64,000 bases of DNA from Brachionus plicatilis (GCA_010279815.1 QEOQ01000658.1:534251-598250), one strand, 5' to 3'; positions 23,286-35,047 are shown, numbered from the stretch's first letter. Numbers and translations are program-made. The notes: generated by a model from the sequence alone, not told the origin.

Positions 23286-23432
23286 TGTGTTGGGTGCCGG
23301 CCAGACGACAAGGTGGCCGGTCCAAAAAAAAATTTGGCCGTGGCCGGACCGCTGAAACGGCCATGAACTGCCATTTGGACCAGCCGGCAGCAAAAATTGG
23401 CGGCCCAAAAAGCGGCCAGTCCAAAATAAGGC
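23286..23432. mobile_element. GGCC-rich inverted-repeat element fragment
   Basis: A sudden GC-rich block with GGCCGG, GGCCG, CGGCC and CCGGC words in both orientations, starting GTTGGGTGCCGGCCAGACG. The block at 53051-53262 has a related terminus (GTGTTGGATACGGTC on the minus strand). ORFs overlapping it are artefacts. Confidence 0.5.
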
Positions 23433-23937
23433 CAGAATAAAAAATTTTTCAAATAAATTTTTTTAATTTTCAAAAAAAAATAAGTGTTTTTTTTTCTTAT
23501 TTTTTTAAGATGAATTTTTTAAAAGAGCATTTTGTATAAAATAAATTTTTTAAATATTTGTATGTTTATAAAATTAATTTTCTTTAAATACGAGATTGCT
23601 TGTTATTCAATAAATGAATCACTGGACTTGCAAATTTTTAATGAAAAACAATGTTAATTGGGTATATTTTTTAATTGAAATAAAGTTCATAAAAAATTTT
23701 ACATAAAAACTAGATCAAATCTCCTGAAAATTCTCCTGACATGGCTTCAATTGAAATTAAATGGAGCGAGAAAGAAATTTTTTTTAAGGTAATAAAGGGT
23801 TAATAAAAAAAAAACAATTTATTATAGAACATTAGAGAATATAAAATAGAATTTGCTTTTTTTTTCTAAAATTTACTATAAAAAAAACGAAATTTTCGTT
23901 ATTTTCTCATTATATCTATCTATAAATTATATTTTAA

Positions 23938-24248
23938 AGTATTGATTTGACATGATGTTTTCGGAATTTTACGTAAAATTGTTTTACAGAAACATAACTT
24001 CTTTTTACCGTACAAAATAAAAAAGTTCAAAAATGGTTCGAAACTTAAAAAAAATTCTAGCCCTTTACGATTAGCGTAAAAAAGTAAAAATTAAGGTAAT
24101 TTTACTTAAATTTTCGAATTTTTCAGATAAAATTCGTAAATTTTCTTATTTAAATTTACGTAAAATTACATAAATTACTTCATTTTTGCGGAAGTTTTAA
24201 CTAATTTTCAGTAAAAATTACCAAAAACATCATATCAAATCAATACTG
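23938..24248. mobile_element. Mariner-like MITE, AGTATTGATTTGA ends
   Basis: Left AGTATTGATTTGACATGATG and right CATCATATCAAATCAATACT are inverted with one mismatch. TA follows the right end. Internal TTACGTAAA words resemble those of the element at 18129. No protein. Confidence 0.7.
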
Positions 24249-24844
24249 TATTTTACCAATGTTAACCAATAATTAAAGATATTTTGACCCTTTTTTAGTT
24301 TTACGGTAAAATTGGTAATTTTAATTGTCTTAATTTTAACGAATACTTATCTTATAATTAAAACATAAGTATTTGAATATTTGGAAGATGAATGATTCAA
24401 ACTGATAGAACCGATGAAGGACATTATAAAAAAGAAGCAAAATTGTTTAATTTTAAATTTTTTAAGAACTTGATTTTTATTTAAAATTTTTTTGAACTAA
24501 ATTTTAAAGAATTGGCAAATTTTTATAATTTTATTGAATTTTTTTGTAGAATGTAGTTTTAAAAAGCGAAAACTAGGTAAATAATAATTATAAATTCGAT
24601 GTGAAAATAATCTTTTATTAATTTAGTATTATATTTCTTGACTAAATAATATTTTTGTTACCCTATTACCCCTTAAAAATAATTAAATTCTATTATTGCA
24701 TTTTTTCTTTGGAAAAATTTTATTTTTTAAATTATAAAATTTGGATTTGAATTTTAATATTGTCAAAAAATGTTATTGAATTAATTTATAATTTATTTTG
24801 AAAATTAATTTTTAAATAAAATTTCAATTTTTTTAAAATCGATT

Positions 24845-25337
<493 letters not shown>

Positions 25338-25663
25338 TATTGATGATTTTATCTTGAATTAAAACAAATGAAAATTTAGCTGTTTGGCGTGTGTGCAATC
25401 TTTCTAAAAGAGCAAAAAATTTTTTGATCAAAAAAGTTATTTAATACAATAACTACATTTACATGAAAAACTGAATGCAAGAAATTATTTTTGAAATGCT
25501 CAATATTGCATAATGCTCAAATATTTGTCTTGATGTGAAAATTTAACTTGAAATTTTTCAATTTAAGAAAAATTTGGACAAATAGATAACAAAAACTTCT
25601 CCCTGTTACAAGTGAGATTCCATAATGGTTATTTTTTGGTTATTACTAAACACGAGCCCATAC

Positions 25664-26038
25664 GGTGTTGTGAATTTCAAACACAAATTGAACAAAAATT
25701 CTTCATTTTTTAATAAATTAAAATTAAAGTTAATAAAAAATATTATAAAAAATGCTGCAACATAGTGCAAAATACTTTGTTGCACCTTTTTTACCTAAAA
25801 TAATTTTTCTTATGTATAAAATGACAAAAAATAAAGAATCAATAAGATTTATACAGATTATTGATTTGATTTTACAAAAAAGAAAGAAAATAAAAATTTC
25901 ATTTTAGGTAAAAAAGGTGCAACTAAGTATGTTGCACTTTATTGCAGTATTATTTATAGTATTTTTCATTTAATTTAATTTTGATAAATCAAAAAATGAA
26001 GAATTTTTGTTCAATTTGTATTTGAAATTCACAAAACC
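25664..26038. mobile_element. Foldback hAT-like MITE with perfect 8-bp target duplication
   Basis: Ends GGTGTTGTGAATTTCAAA and the inverted TTTGAAATTCACAAAACC, with arms pairing for about 150 bp. GCCCATAC lies directly before (25656-25663) and after (26039-26046). The interior includes the matched pair AAAAAAGGTGCAAC / TTGCACCTTTTTT. Same terminus as elements at 35924 and 38694. Confidence 0.85.
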
Positions 26039-26093
26039 GCCCATACTTATCTCCCCCTTAAATACTATGCAATTTATCGCCCACCATATTTCT

Positions 26094-28383
26094 AGTACTA
26101 AATTTTACCAGCTTTCACGCAAGACCAAAATCTAAGCTCTAGCACATTTTGTTCGGCTTCCATTAAAGCTCGAAATTTAAAATAGATAGTTTTAATTAAT
26201 TGAATTAATTTTTCTCAAATTTTCATTAAAATAATTTAATTAAGTTTTATTTAATTTTTAAATTTTTTTCCATTCTATTAATTTGTCAATTTTTAAAGAT
26301 TTCTAATTTTTTATTTTATTTCATGTCTTAAATACTTTTTACATTTATTTTCACTTGAGATTTTTTACAATATTGAGAATCTTAATGGTCGCCTGATATG
26401 ATTACTGTTAATTAGCCATCTCTTCTTTTAAAAAAAACACTTAAATTTTCGAAGATTTTTAAAAATCAAGATAAATAAATAAAAATTCGAATATTAAAAA
26501 GTCTTATTAATTTATTTAAAAAAGCGATTAATTGCAAAAAAGATTGACAATTAATTTTTATTATTTTGTATTAAAGGATGTAAAAATATGGAGAAAGGAT
26601 ATTAATAACATATTCAGTCGATTCAAAAGAAAAATTGCTTAATGTTTAATGAGTGTATAAAAATTCATTTAGAGCATTAATTTATCTTAGTGGTTACGGA
26701 AATTTGAAGTTTATGATCAATTTTTGATGCTCAAAATGATCAAATCAAACTAAAACTATTAAATAAATTGTTATTTCATAATAGAAATAATGTATAGATA
26801 CATTTGTGGATTTAACATACTATGTTAAATAAAAAAATAAAATCTGCAATATCAAAATGCACAATGCAGAATGCACACCATCAAAATGATGCTATTTTAT
26901 GTGGATAATTTTTTTCATTATCAAATTAACATCAAAATGATTGATCTCTAATTTATTTAACAAAAACAATCAATAATTTAAATAATTCAGGTTAAGTTAA
27001 TTCACAAATTGAAATTTATAACTTTTATTTCCATTAAAAGTGACATGACATGTCAAGTAATTGATTTAAAAAAAATTAATTTTTTTTCGATTACTAAAAA
27101 AAATATCACAATTTATATTTTGATCTTTTGATCTTGATCTCAAACTTCAATTTGCCAAATTTTCTTTATTTCTCTTGTCAATAAGATGATTAAATAATAA
27201 TTCGATTTCTACTCATTTTTATGCTGATGCAACTTACAAGCTAGTTTGGTAAGGGCTCCCTATACTAACTGTAGGAACTATTGATAAAAATAGAGTTTTC
27301 CATCCTTTTGGATTAGCAGTAAGTTCAAATTAAAAAACGGAGGATTTTGAATTTTTATTTTCAAGTGTTTGAATTTTTCTTATGCCCAATAATAATTTTT
27401 AAACTACTCAATAATAATTTTTATAATACCCAATAACCATTTTAATATTACTCGACAATAGTTTTTATGTACCCAGTTTTTATTTCTTTTTCAATAATTT
27501 TGACAAAAAATAAATACCCAAAATAAATTAATTTTTACACTCAAATAATTAATATAAATACCCATTTAATAATAATCCATTTATTTAAAAACAACTACCG
27601 GAAACTCGTGACCACTCCTCTTGGAACAGTTTCAAAATTTGAGTTTATTCTACAAGAACTAATACCATCGAAGCCATGTTATAAAATTATTTTATTTTTT
27701 TAGAATAAACCTTGACTCCTGACTTTAAACTAAGAGTGAGCGCAAAAGCTTGCTTTTATTCTTAGAATAATTTCGAATTTCTTCTGGAATAAACTTATAA
27801 AATTTTGGAGTTAAATTCGAAATTAAAAAAAATTAAAAATCAACCTAATAATTTTTTTCTTTATTCTAAGAGTGAAGGTTAAATAAAAAAATCGATTGAA
27901 TCCGATTTCTGATTAATTTGAACATTATCTGATTGGAATGAATATCGGTCCATGTTAACCAACCGTTTTTTTTTTTTTTTTAAATTACACTTTTGCATTA
28001 GCATGATTTAATAATCTCTTTTAAATTATTGTTAATTTTAAAATTTAAAATGCAAAATAAAAATTTTTTGTTGGGATTTTTAGATTATTTTTTTTGGTTC
28101 GTAAGTATATTAAATAAAACTTTTCTCTTCTGATTTAGTGAAATACTTTAGATTTGAATGATTAATATAAAAAGAGGCAAATTCAAAAAAAAGATAATTT
28201 TATTTTATTTGCATTAAAAATTACTTATTTTATTTTTAAAATTATTTAAAAGAATAATATATGAATGATTTAATTAAAAATTAAAACTATCTTTTTTTGA
28301 TTTCGAGCTTAAATGGAGGCCGAACAAAATGTGCTAGGGCTTGGATTTTGGTCTTGCGTGAAAGCTGATAAATTTTGTACTTA
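26094..28383. mobile_element. MULE-type element with about 100-bp inverted ends
   Basis: Left AGTACTAAATTTTACCAGCT followed by TTCACGCAAGACCAAAATC is matched inverted by about 28283-28383 over roughly 100 bp, including the word GCACATTTTGTTCGG. It encloses 2.1 kb with a legible MULE transposase fragment at 27205-27369 and arrays of ACCCAATAATAATTTT-like words at 27380-27590. Target duplication not resolved. Confidence 0.65.
27205..27369 (+). pseudogene. MULE transposase core fragment
   Basis: Reads HFYADATYKLVW, a stop, GLPILTVGTIDKNRVFHPFG, then LAVSSN, a stop, and KTEDFEFLFSS. This is the hallmark start of a MULE transposase domain: the first catalytic Asp in the ADATYKL block, then GT.D...FHP. 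Two in-frame stops show it is dead. The later catalytic Asp and Glu and the zinc-binding part were not found. Confidence 0.65.
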
Positions 28384-28687
28384 AAAAAATTTTGGGGATA
28401 AATGGACAAAATACAAAAAAAGTTTTTTCAATTTTATGTTAGCTTAACATTAGCAAATAATTCTTCATTAAATTTTGCAAACAATATTTTTGAGTATTTT
28501 TCTAAATTATATCATGAACTTCAAATGACAAACATTCATTTTTTATTATCAAAAATTAATTTTAATAATTTTCATATATTTTTTTTTACCAAATTTTAAA
28601 TTTTTTTAAAAAATTAAAGCATTTTTAATTTTTTCAAATCAAGTAAATGAACCTAAAAACATATCGTTAAATTCAAAAAAAGAAATA

Positions 28688-28816
28688 CAGTACAAATTAA
28701 AACTAAATCGTACGCATTTTGTTCCTCGACTCTTCTTCAACTATTCCAGTGGGGAAAGTAAGAGTTGATAAAGAGTCGGGGAAAAGAAATTTACAAGTTT
28801 GTTTTAAATTGTACTG
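28688..28816. mobile_element. Small mariner-like MITE
   Basis: CAGTACAAATTAAAAC and the inverted GTTTTAAATTGTACTG are bordered by TA (28686-28687, 28817-28818). 129 bp, with an imperfect GC-richer inner hairpin (CGACTCTTC.. / ..AGAGTCGG). Confidence 0.7.
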
Positions 28817-28819
28817 TAT

Positions 28820-29765
28820 ATCAAAGAAAAATCAAATCGTTAATCTTTTCATTAATAATCATTATAATTAAATTTATGCTCATTATATTTTTTTAAAACA
28901 CAGAAAATAGATGAAAAACAACATCTAACTATTTTTTTATGGAAAAAATAAAATATAAGTTATTAAAAGACCAATATAATATAACAAGAAAAATCTAATT
29001 TTTAAGAATACATATAACTCTTTTTTTAAGTGATTTAAGTAACATATATTTGTTTATTTTAAAGACATATTTCCTTTACAGCGCATTGTAGATTGATGTT
29101 TTTAATTAATTAAATTAGTATGATTCTTCTAACCCTTTTTTAAATATACATACAAATTTAAAGATATTCCTATTTAAAATTAGCAAGGACTTAATTAAAA
29201 TTAATCATGATGGATTATTTTTATCTAGACCTTTTGTTTATTTTTTTCTAAATTGAGGTTTCTTGTGGACTTGGTCGAGTCATTTTTTATGAAAATCAAA
29301 TTATTTTATCCAAAAAAGCTTTTATTGTCATTAATGTTTGAAAAAAATATTATTTTTATGCATTTATTTGGTTAAAATTCATTCAATTTTTTTAAAATTT
29401 CAGCTTCAATTTAATGTAATTAAATTTAGTAATAAATACCTATTTTTTCGATTAAAATTACATGATATTTTATGGCTATAATTGGTTATAATTACGCAAC
29501 TATGAGCAATAGATTACAGTACCTATTAATATTTTAAATATGCTATAAGCAATAAAATTTAACCATAAAATTCAGCTTTCAGTTATGTCGAAATAAAAGT
29601 AGTTTTAAAAACAATAAGATCTTGATTTGAAGCTCATTACTGAACAGTTCCACTTTACAAGAAAGATAATTTAAATTTAAAAAAATCATAATTGGAAATA
29701 AATAAAATTTAAATTGAATTTTTTAGTTCATTTTTGTTTGAATATCAAAGAAAATTTGAAGATTT
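28820..29765. other. Intergenic, no gene seen
   Basis: AT-rich DNA downstream of the MARVEL gene's stop codon. Nothing beyond low-complexity sequence was recognised. Confidence 0.4.
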
Positions 29766-30420
29766 TTAACTCCGTAAGATACTAATCAGTCGTAAAATAC
29801 CGTCAATAGCATAAAATACAAATGCTCCATATCCAAAAAACTTAAATTTCAAACAATTAAAATAGAAAGTGCTTATAAATAAAACAAATTACTGCTGCTG
29901 CGGCATAACTTTCCATATTTGCGTAATTTTTTGCCAAATCAGTGACGATTGCAGAAGCTATAACAATTAAAATTGCCCACAAAACATCAAAGATCAATTC
30001 CTTTAATATAAATTTAATAAATCATTTTAATAAACCCGTTTAATTTTCATAAATTATTACAATTATTTTCCAAGGTATTTTTTGAAAGCGTTTAGTTAAT
30101 TTAAAAAAATGCGTAAAAATCACAATAAGTATGAGAACAATTGCGGTAATTGCAACAAAATTGTAGTATCGAGTTGATCCCCAATTATCGTATTTTATGC
30201 TGACTGATATTGCGCCACAGATATGGAAAATCTTGAAAATTTTAATATATAAAAATATGTGAAATATTCCTCACATTCTAGTTTTTACTATAATGATGAT
30301 TTTTAACCAAAAATGAATAGATTTTAAATACGGAAAATCAAGAATTGATTTGATTGAAAATTTTTTGCTCCGTCCAGTTGTATTCTCGGTAATATTTGGT
30401 TCATTATTAGGCGATGACAT
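29766..30420 (-). CDS. MARVEL-domain four-pass membrane protein (plasmolipin/CMTM-like)
   Basis: Four exons on the minus strand: 30289-30420, 30061-30231, 29893-30000 and 29766-29840, all phase 0, giving 161 residues. Introns are 52-60 bp with GT..AG. A polar N-terminus with NIT and NTT precedes the first membrane segment (FWLKIIII). After it come HICGAI, then WGSTRYYNFVAITAIVLILI (TM2), KIPWKIIELIFDVLWAILIV (TM3) and, after AAAA, FFGYGAFVFYAIDGILRLIS (TM4). The W-G-S before TM2, the Pro-Trp before TM3 and the Ala-rich run into FGYGA..YA.D in TM4 are hallmarks of MARVEL proteins of the MAL/plasmolipin/CMTM group, which sort membrane at the apical or vesicular surface. Exons are too short to be noticed as ORFs; the reading frame across all three junctions supports the model. 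Which subfamily is uncertain. Confidence 0.8.
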
Positions 30421-30424
30421 TATT

Positions 30425-31820
30425 CTTTGCTTTATTTTAAAATTATAAAATACTTAGAATGTTTATTTAAATTTTGAAATAAACTTTTGGTCGTATTAGT
30501 CGATTTTTATGCTAATATAGTTTTTTTTAAATCTAACTAATTTATTCAATTTTTTACCGTTTGTAACCCAATTCATAAAAATTAAATTTATAAATGCATT
30601 AAAATTCATACTCAAAAAAGTGTGATATTCATTCATACTCTTGAATTTTTAAATCTACCTTAATCTTGAAAATAAATTTTTTTATTATGCATAATTATTT
30701 GAAAAAAAATAAAACTTTATCGATTATTTAATTTTACTCAAGTTAAATAATCTAAAAAAAGACAAAAATTTATTTGCTCAATTTTGATTATCTTTGTCAA
30801 TTATTTTCGAAGATAAAAAAACTACTTTATTTAATGTCAATTCAAATTAATAATGGAAAAAATTTAAAAAGGTATATAAATCATAAAGCAATAGCTAAAA
30901 TTGCTTGTTAAAAAACAAAATATAAGAGATAGCGTTATTTTTAGTTTAAAAAAAAACGATATTTTAAAGACCAAATAATATTCCTTAAATATCAAAAAGG
31001 AATGATTTATTTTCTGGATACGCTTAGAGCTTACTTAAATGAAGTAATTGAAGAGTTAAAATCAAAGATATTTTTGGAGTTAAAAAATTTTTACCTTAAC
31101 TATTTTTTAAATTAATTAAAAAAATAAGATAAAAATCTTACACTTATCTAAACAATAATTTTTACTTTTAAAAAAATTAGTAAAATTCCAAATTTAAAGT
31201 CCAAGTCACAAAAATTTAACTCTGCGATAATTATCATGCCGTCGAAAGGAAAGACTGCATACCGGTTTTAACCGACCAGAGCTTTGTCAACATTTAATTT
31301 TTTTTATTAATTAATTTATATATAATTTTATTAATGGAAGATAATTTTTATAAATTTTTTCGCTACCGTTCTTTTGACTAGTACTCTAAGAGCTAACTCA
31401 GAATAAAGCTTTAATCGAAGACAGAAGTTTCTTATTTCCTCCAATAATATTTCTGTTATAATTAAAAAAAAATTAATTAAAATTAACACAAATTTAATCC
31501 TAAATTATTAAATTTTTTGAATTTAAAAATTAATATTTTATTTTTTTTTAAATATTTTGTTTTATTATAGGATGAAAACCAGCATTTGAGCTTATTTAAA
31601 AAAATATGATATGATTTAAATGAGATTAAAACTATATAGACTTAGACTAATGTAATCTATGCACCAAAATTCTGAAAAATCACCAATTTTAATCATAAAT
31701 TAAATAAAACAGTCAATAACAATAGCTTATAAGTTTTGACTAATACTAGAATAGAACAGAATAGAATTTAGAAAATACAAACACTTGCAGAAAAGCCCTT
31801 AATTCATTTGACAATGTATT
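30425..31820. other. Intergenic, no supported gene
   Basis: 5' flank of the MARVEL gene. A slightly GC-richer patch at 31230-31290 and 31370-31440 gives no consistent frame. No paired repeats noticed. Confidence 0.35.
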
Positions 31821-31822
31821 TT

Positions 31823-31937
31823 CTATATTAAGAATAAATTTTTATTTTCTTCGGCGTCTTCAGAGCATATTTTAGTGTGTTTATGATCATCTTTTGGTTT
31901 TGTAAGTCTAATATGACCGATTTCAAAATTGATCATT
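31823..31937 (-). CDS. Possible coding exon, unrecognised
   Basis: After a plausible acceptor (TTTTAATTTCAG), an ATG at 31936 opens 37 residues: MINFEIGHIRLTKPKDDHKH, then TKICSEDAEENKNLFLI and a stop at 31823-31825. Mixed polar composition and codon use are protein-like for this AT-rich region. No family recognised. Its upstream flank is occupied by a foldback element and a LINE relic, so it may be an orphaned last exon. Confidence 0.25.
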
Positions 31938-32007
31938 CTGAAATTAAAAAAATTATTTTTTAATTTTTTAAAGAAAAATTAGAATAAACAATTACAATAA
32001 TAATTGC

Positions 32008-32335
32008 GGTTTGTGAAGTTCAATACAAAAGAACAGAATAAAATGATAAAAAATTGTAAAACTTTTTTACTAAAAGTTTAAAATAACTTTCGCGATTACA
32101 ACATTGTGTAACTTTTAAAGTTGCATCAGCTATCAAGGTCTGCAAAACTCTGCAAATTTAGCAGAAATTAGATTTCAATGTGTTCTAGCGCAGTGCATTT
32201 TGCAAAGATCATGCACATCATTAGCAGACTTTGACAGTTGATGCAACTTTGAAAGTTACACAATATTGTAATCACGAAACTAATTTTAAACTTATAGAAA
32301 AAAGGGTTTCAATTTTTTATTATTCTTAATTTTCT
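32008..32335. mobile_element. Foldback hAT-like MITE, decayed right end
   Basis: Left terminus GGTTTGTGAAGTTCAATAC. A central palindrome pairs AACTTTTAAAGTTGCATCAG with TGATGCAACTTTGAAAGTTA. It is the same family as 35924-36286. The right terminus is not conserved, so this copy is truncated or decayed. Confidence 0.65.
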
Positions 32336-33162
32336 ATTACGATAGTAAATTAATAAATACAATTTTCAACTGTAAAGACCGTGAAAAACTTAAATTGAAC
32401 ATAAACAAAATACTAAACTGGACAGTCGACTGGAAAATTGGGCTAAACTTGAGCAAATGCAAAATTGTGCACTTAGGCAATACAAAAATTCATCACCATT
32501 ATTCTCTTGAGCTAAATGATGTCTGCAATGTCCTCGAAAACTCACAAAGCGAACGAGATCTAGGAGTATCAATTCAAAATAGCCTCAAGTGGGAATCTCA
32601 AGTTAACAGTGCTGTCACTAAAGCGAACGACATTTTTGGTAAACTTGAAAACAGCTTCAAAAAATGGTACTCAAAAACTTTTAGACTACTGTTCACATTT
32701 TATAATAAGATGCGAACAGATGATTGAAGGATAAACAAAAACGTTCAATGACAAAATTATTAATTAATATTTGAAAAAAATTAATTAATAATTAAAAAAA
32801 TTTTTTTGTTTTTGGTACAATTAAATTTATTTTATTTCTTAAATTGTATTAAAGGTTTCTTATTTTATTTTATTTTAAAAAAATAGGACCATTGCCCAGT
32901 TTAAATATTTCAAAACCAAAGTTTAGGAGTCTAGATAAAAATCTGTGATTTAGAATATGGATCATCATCTACCTCAATTACGGAACAAAAGCTTTGATCT
33001 GCGTTTAAAGTTGCTTGAAGTCCAAACTCTTGAAGAAAGAAGGACCAGAGGTGACCTAATCCAACATTTCAAGTCCAAAAATAACATAAACAGTATTGAG
33101 TGGCACCATCCAATTTCACAGTGCCAAACCGTTTCACAGTTAGATCAATGAGAAGCCAATAC

Positions 33163-33435
33163 CAGAGTTGTTTAAAAGCCATCAAGTCAAACTCAAGTCA
33201 AGAATTTGACTTGACTTGAAAAATTATTTTTTAAATATAAGTCTTTTGCCGTTCCATGTAGTTATTAAGGCGGCCACATGAACTTTTTGCCGTTCCATCT
33301 AGTTATTAAGGCGGCCATTATTTCAAAGTCTTTGAAATGACTTTTTTCAGAAAAAAAATTTCAAGCCAAGTCAAAAGAATTGACTTTGAAAAGACTTTAA
33401 AATGACTTTTTTTTTCTGACTTTTGCGCAAGTCTG
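33163..33435. mobile_element. AAGTC-array hAT-like MITE inside the LINE relic
   Basis: Left CAGAGTTGTTTAAAAG and right inverted CAAGTCTG, flanked by GCCAATAC (33155-33162) and GCCAAAAC (33436-33443), an 8-bp duplication with one mismatch. Removing it restores the LINE reading frame. Internal GGCGGCCA / GTTCCAT(C/G)TAGTTATTAAGG is duplicated in tandem at 33252-33317. Confidence 0.75.
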
Positions 33436-33547
33436 GCCAAAACCAACTTTACCGACAGCTTGTCAAAAATTGCTCTTCTCGCGACCACTTCTTCACCAAC
33501 CGTATCATTCCGTAATGGAATGCGCTGCCCGATGATGTTAAACATGA

Positions 33548-33646
33548 AGTGATGGTGATTGATCGACTAAAATAGGGTCTAAATATGCATGATCGGAAGC
33601 CTGATCGATCTAGGATCACTATTTTTGTCGATCAATCACCATCACT
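33548..33646. mobile_element. 99-bp palindromic element with GTGATGGTGATTGATCGAC ends
   Basis: AGTGATGGTGATTGATCGAC at 33548 and its exact inverse at 33627-33646. GATC-rich centre (ATGATCGG, GATCGATC, GGATC). It interrupts the 3' end of the LINE relic. The ends resemble the terminus near 34886-34905. Confidence 0.7.
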
Positions 33647-33726
33647 AGGAAGAATACAGACTGAAGAAATTCAAATATAGAAAATGAACTAATTAGTTAT
33701 TAGGCTGATTCGGACGTTGAAGTTAG

Positions 33727-33883
33727 TCTTTTCTGGCTATCCAATTTTGGCTTCTTTGGCTAGAAAACTTTTAGCGATTCCCGCGACAAGTGTTCCTTGC
33801 GAGAGTCTATTTTCTAGGTCCTCCTATCAAATTTGGGCTAAAAGAAATCGGATAAGTGCTGAGAATTTAGATAAAGGCATATG
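33727..33883 (+). pseudogene. hAT transposase dimerisation-domain fragment
   Basis: Reads FSGYPILASLARKLLAIPAT, then SVPCESLFSR, then WAKRNRISAENLDKGI and a stop. This is the classical hAT C-terminal dimerisation motif (YP.LA..A..LLAIPATS.P.E..FS, followed by R.R.S.ENL). No stops inside the fragment; everything upstream is missing or replaced by the LINE relic. Sits just before the TCAGTAAA element. Confidence 0.8.
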
Positions 33884-33892
33884 ATTATCGCT

Positions 33893-34575
33893 TCAGTAAA
33901 AATAATAGAATTAATCAGTAAAAATAATATTTTATTCAGTAAAAATGATTATCCCATCAGTAAATTTTATACAGAAAATTATTTTCAGCAAAATTATTTG
34001 TTCATCAGCAGAATTTTATATTGGTCAGCAAAATATTTTTTAGCTAATTATAATAACAATACGACATCATCTAAGCAGCGCATAAGTTATTATAGTAGCG
34101 ATGATACTGATGTTGAAGCTGAAGAAATCGAAGTACCTGTTTATAAGAAAACGCGAGGTATTGGAAAAATATACGACGCTCAAGGCACTTTTGAAACGCA
34201 GTCCGAAACGCGTGGGCCTGGGCGCCCGAAAAATGCTAAAAGAGCACTCATCAAACAGTAATTTTACTGTCAGTTAACTAAAATTCAATAAATATACTGA
34301 ATAAATAAATATTTTTGCTATTTCTTTTTAATTAATTTACTGAATTGGATTTATTGATTTAATAATATTATATTAACTGAACATTTAAATATTATTTTGA
34401 AATTATTACTATTATTTTGTATTATTTTACTAAATAAATTTTGATGCAGATTAAAATACTTTTGCTTAGAAAATTCAATAAATTTACTGAATAAATGAAT
34501 ATTTTTGCTATTTCTTCTTAATTAATTTACTGAAGTATATTTACTGATTAAATATACATAATTTAAGTGACCATA
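33893..34575. mobile_element. Element with TCAGTAAA / TTTACTGA subterminal arrays
   Basis: At least six TCAGTAAAA or TCAGCAAAA words lie between 33893 and 34040. The inverse (TTTACTGAA, TACTGAATAAA) occurs at least six times between 34290 and 34545. Between them is an AT-hook-tailed exon. Ends and target duplication unclear. Confidence 0.55.
34044..34261 (+). pseudogene. 3' exon of a transposon protein with acidic patch and AT-hook tail
   Basis: Follows an acceptor (TATTTTTTAG). Asn/Ser-rich start, acidic patch SSDDTDVEAEEIEVPVYKK, then TRGIGKIYDAQGTFETQSE and the tail RGPGRPKNAKRALIKQ before the stop at 34259-34261. The tail matches that at 6844-6970 in pattern (GRPxxAKxALIxQ). An upstream ATG at 33881 would make a 126-residue protein whose N-terminus is read from repeats, which is unlikely to be real. 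Probably the last exon of a transposase or accessory protein. Less AT-rich than its surroundings. Confidence 0.5.
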
Positions 34576-34754
34576 TAATATTTTGTCTTAGATAAAATTG
34601 TTTTTATTAAAGAAAATTTGTAATTTTTTTTCCGATTTATGTTAAAGAAATTTAGAATTTAAGTTTTTTGATTAGTTTAATACAATTTTACATCAAATTC
34701 TTTCTTTTAAAAACATTTTACATTAATAATTATTTAATAATACTTATCCAGTTG

Positions 34755-34905
34755 ATATCTAAATAGCTGATCATGATCCAACGAATGGGATATGATCCAA
34801 TCGTGATCCAAATTTCAGATCATGATCCGATCAATGAGCCAAACTAAGATCATCTCGATCAGCTTTAAGATCATGATTCAAAATTTCGATCGGTCAACAT
34901 CAGTG
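34755..34905. repeat. GATCATGATC array with hAT-like terminus
   Basis: Eight or so GATCATGATC / ATGATCC words in 130 bp, ending in GATCGGTCAACATCAGTG, whose inverse resembles the 33548 element end. Probably the right end of the hAT element that left the fragment at 33727-33883. Confidence 0.5.
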
Positions 34906-35047
34906 TACACATGCACCAACAGTCAACAGCTTCAAGAACAGATTAGATAATTTTAATACATCTCAAAAAAACTTTACAATCTAAGTTTATCTGCCAAAGC
35001 TTAGTACGATAGTGCTCCGCGGGCCTCCCGCTGCAGATTATTTTTTT

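Larger units (their letters stand above)
32385..33688 (+). pseudogene. LINE reverse-transcriptase C-terminal relic with later insertions
   Basis: RT post-catalytic region: INKILNWTVDWKIGLNLSKC, then SERDLGVSIQNSLKWESQVN, then after an AT-rich insertion (32730-32885) ERRTRGDLIQHFKSKNN, then QLYRQLVKNCSSRDHFFTNR, a stop, WNALPDDV, and the terminal EYRLKKFKYRK before a stop at 33686-33688. The catalytic YADD part is missing. It is split by an AAGTC hAT-like element (33163-33435) and a 99-bp palindrome (33548-33646). Same clade as the fragment at 52243-52913. Confidence 0.75.

Noticed and set aside
23169..23473. Two overlapping minus-strand ORFs rich in Gly/Pro/Arg/Phe
   Set aside because: They translate the palindromic GGCC element; composition follows the repeat and no family is matched.
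33881..34043. N-terminal part of the 126-residue ORF as real protein
   Set aside because: It is read through the TCAGTAAA array; the plausible coding part begins after the acceptor at 34043.
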